NCBI GenBank assembly: GCA_000447185.1
Contig: KE647352.1
Location: 2,248 to 13,913, forward strand
Direction: 5' to 3'
DNA: 11,666 bases
DNA from: Vairimorpha apis BRL 01
Lineage: Eukaryota > Microsporidia > Nosematidae
Below the pieces are notes generated by a model. The model worked only from the letters and a program-made list of their open reading frames with translations. It ran no database searches and was not told the DNA's origin. Positions 10,412 through 11,666 of the stretch are shown here, piece by piece. Position numbers and translations under genes: made by a program. Within the stretch, counting starts at the first letter, position 1; every line of letters starts with the position of its first letter.

Positions 10412-10564
10412 ATCATAAACTAAGATTACGATAAATTAAAATCGATTTAATCTATATATGTTTTGATTTTGTATACAAGTGTATTAAATATCAAAAATAA
10501 TACTTTTTATAAATATTCTTAATTCCTCAATTTTTTAAAGTAAATAATTATTTAATAATATTTT
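10412..10564. promoter_or_regulatory. Shared upstream spacer between divergent family B copies
   Basis: This 153-base gap separates the ATG at 10411 (minus) from the ATG at 10565 (plus). If both were once expressed it would hold both promoters. I see no recognisable box in it; the role is inferred from position only. Confidence 0.25.
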
Positions 10565-11485
10565 ATGTCCTTACATGTCAAAAGTAAATCATATGTTGTA
10601 TTTTTTAATATTTTAATATGTTTACAAATATATAATTTGTATATTTTATGTTCATTGAATAATTTTGACAAAATTGAATTAATAAAATTAACACATTTGC
10701 AACAAATTGAATTGAATATAATGTTACGAGATTTAACCCCAAAGTTTGTATTAGAAACTTATCTAATTGATCCTATAAATACAAACACATGTTATCTTTT
10801 TATTGAAAATACAATAACAAAAGAAATTAAACATTATGATATTTTTTTGGATAGTAAACAATCGTTTAATACAATTAAAGACAATATTTTATATAGTGAA
10901 TTATCAATAAATAATATTTTCGAATCAATATTTAAAGATGCTTTAAACATACATCATGAAGTAGAAGTTTTAAATAATTTATCAACGATTTACGATATAA
11001 CCATTTACAATAGATTTATAAAACTTATAATTAATAAATATAGTGCTTTAATACATATATTGGATTCTTCTTTTAAGAATGAAATAACTTTGAATGATAT
11101 TTTTTTGAAAATTTCTTCTATAGATACTAATTTAGTGTGTCAAGTTCTTACTAAATATTTAAATTTAGAACATAAATTTTCTAAAACAAAAAAATATAAC
11201 AATTGTTGTTTTTCAAAATATTATAAAAAAATAGAACATTTTGAATCATATATTTTTAAAAAATTATCTAGACCAGAAAATTATATTTATTTAAGTTTAA
11301 ACTTAAAAGTAGAATACATAATAAAATTATCAAATTATACATATTTGTTTTGTTTAAGACAAAAAATCTTAATTGAGTCAATGATTGTGTATACATTGAA
11401 AAAAATAAATACGATAACTAATATATTAGATAAATATACATTTATATTATGTTTTATAAAAATTTATATATGGATTAAATTATAG
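10565..11485 (+). CDS. Predicted secreted protein, family B, unknown function (306 codons to first stop)
   Basis: The ATG at 10565 starts a polar, Lys-containing stretch (MSLHVKSKSY) followed by about 20 hydrophobic residues (11-31, VVFFNILICL...YILCSL), a typical signal peptide or membrane anchor. The mature part is a mixed helical-looking protein rich in Ile, Leu, Asn and Lys with many acidic residues, a short Cys pair (CC, 214-215), and no motif I recognise. It is uninterrupted, so it is the longest intact frame in the window. A stretch NEITLNDIFLKISSID (172-187) faintly recalls NKNITIDDVLCLTIF of family A copy 3, so the two families may be distantly related; this is not proven. The TAG at 11483-11485 may not be the true end: the sense appears to continue one frame over from 11463. 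The upstream neighbour on the opposite strand is its eroded relative. Confidence 0.75.
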   Translation: MSLHVKSKSYVVFFNILICLQIYNLYILCSLNNFDKIELIKLTHLQQIELNIMLRDLTPKFVLETYLIDPINTNTCYLFIENTITKEIKHYDIFLDSKQSFNTIKDNILYSELSINNIFESIFKDALNIHHEVEVLNNLSTIYDITIYNRFIKLIINKYSALIHILDSSFKNEITLNDIFLKISSIDTNLVCQVLTKYLNLEHKFSKTKKYNNCCFSKYYKKIEHFESYIFKKLSRPENYIYLSLNLKVEYIIKLSNYTYLFCLRQKILIESMIVYTLKKINTITNILDKYTFILCFIKIYIWIKL

Positions 11486-11666
11486 AAATCGACCAAGGTT
11501 GTTACGATTTTTAATTATATTATGTCTTTATCTGCAAAGTTTAAAATATGATATAAATAATAATGAAGCATTAACGTTATTATATATAAGTAAAAAGCGC
11601 TTTTATAAAAGTGACGAAAAAATAATACAATTTGACAACTGCATTTTGGAAGAAAGAAAGGAAAAT
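11460..11666 (+). CDS. Open frame at right edge: probable out-of-frame continuation of the family B gene
   Basis: This frame is open from the stop at 11457-11459 to the edge with no ATG in it. It reads KFIYGLNYRNRPRLLRFL then LYLQSLKYDINNNEALTLLY and a charged tail. Skipping one base in the A5 run at 11458-11462 joins it to the preceding gene, giving YTFILCFIK then FIYGLNYRN. This matches the relic's unbroken YLLFECLIWILFKYNYKN, which favours one gene with a one-base break. The alternative is a new gene whose start has been lost: IYGLNY plus a basic-then-hydrophobic stretch resembles the leader MYGLNYCTFLL of family A copy 3, with ATA (11466) in place of ATG. The first reading is preferred because it needs no missing start. 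Confidence 0.5.

Noticed and set aside
1..11666. Origin from an AT-rich insect virus or a reduced bacterial symbiont
   Set aside because: Both are gene-dense; long empty tracts, a pseudogene family and an LTR with target duplication fit a eukaryote better.
1..11666. Plasmodium or Dictyostelium origin
   Set aside because: Coding and non-coding parts differ too little in composition for Plasmodium, which also lacks LTR elements. No spliceosomal introns or long simple-repeat tracts typical of Dictyostelium are seen. Neither is strictly excluded.

Overview
The window is very A+T-rich (roughly four-fifths or more by eye), gene-poor, and reads as eukaryotic. It has long non-coding tracts, no operon-like packing, no introns needed to explain the genes, Lys/Asn/Ile-rich proteins that begin with signal peptides, a family of related genes in several states of decay, and a probable solo LTR of a retrotransposon. 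The best fit is a microsporidian with an AT-rich, expanded genome. This is an inference from style: no universally conserved gene is present to prove it. I recognise no named gene, tRNA, rRNA or housekeeping protein.

Layout. Positions 1-6355 carry three minus-strand copies of one unnamed family (called family A here): copy 1 (1-1131, runs off the left edge), copy 2 (1581-3058) and copy 3 (5062-6355). They share a C-terminal domain with a ...FT...EKxxY[DN]hxW... block, and copies 2 and 3 also share a K-L-[YF]-G-[IL]-K-Y terminus. Decay is graded: copy 3 has two single-base frame breaks, copy 2 has three frame breaks and one stop, and copy 1 has at least six frame breaks and four stops. Between copies 2 and 3 lies a 288-bp element (3394-3681) with TG...CA ends and a perfect 5-bp target duplication, read as a solo LTR.

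Positions 6356-9289 hold no gene I can support. They contain a short compositionally distinct island (about 7617-7766), a 145-codon stop-free frame of doubtful meaning (7921-8355), a weak possible relic (8446-8682) and a 13-bp inverted repeat. Positions 9290-10411 hold a badly decayed minus-strand coding relic. Head-to-head with it, 10565-11485 (+) encodes a 306-residue predicted secreted protein whose coding sense appears to continue, one base out of frame, to the right edge. The relic and this gene resemble each other (family B).

As a whole this looks like a birth-and-death locus for predicted secreted proteins of a parasite. The most complete family A member carries a PLDLS motif between basic clusters, which matches the known CtBP co-repressor docking motif and is worth testing as a host-directed element. 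Several frame breaks fall in homopolymer runs, so assembly error must be separated from true pseudogenisation before calling any of them dead.
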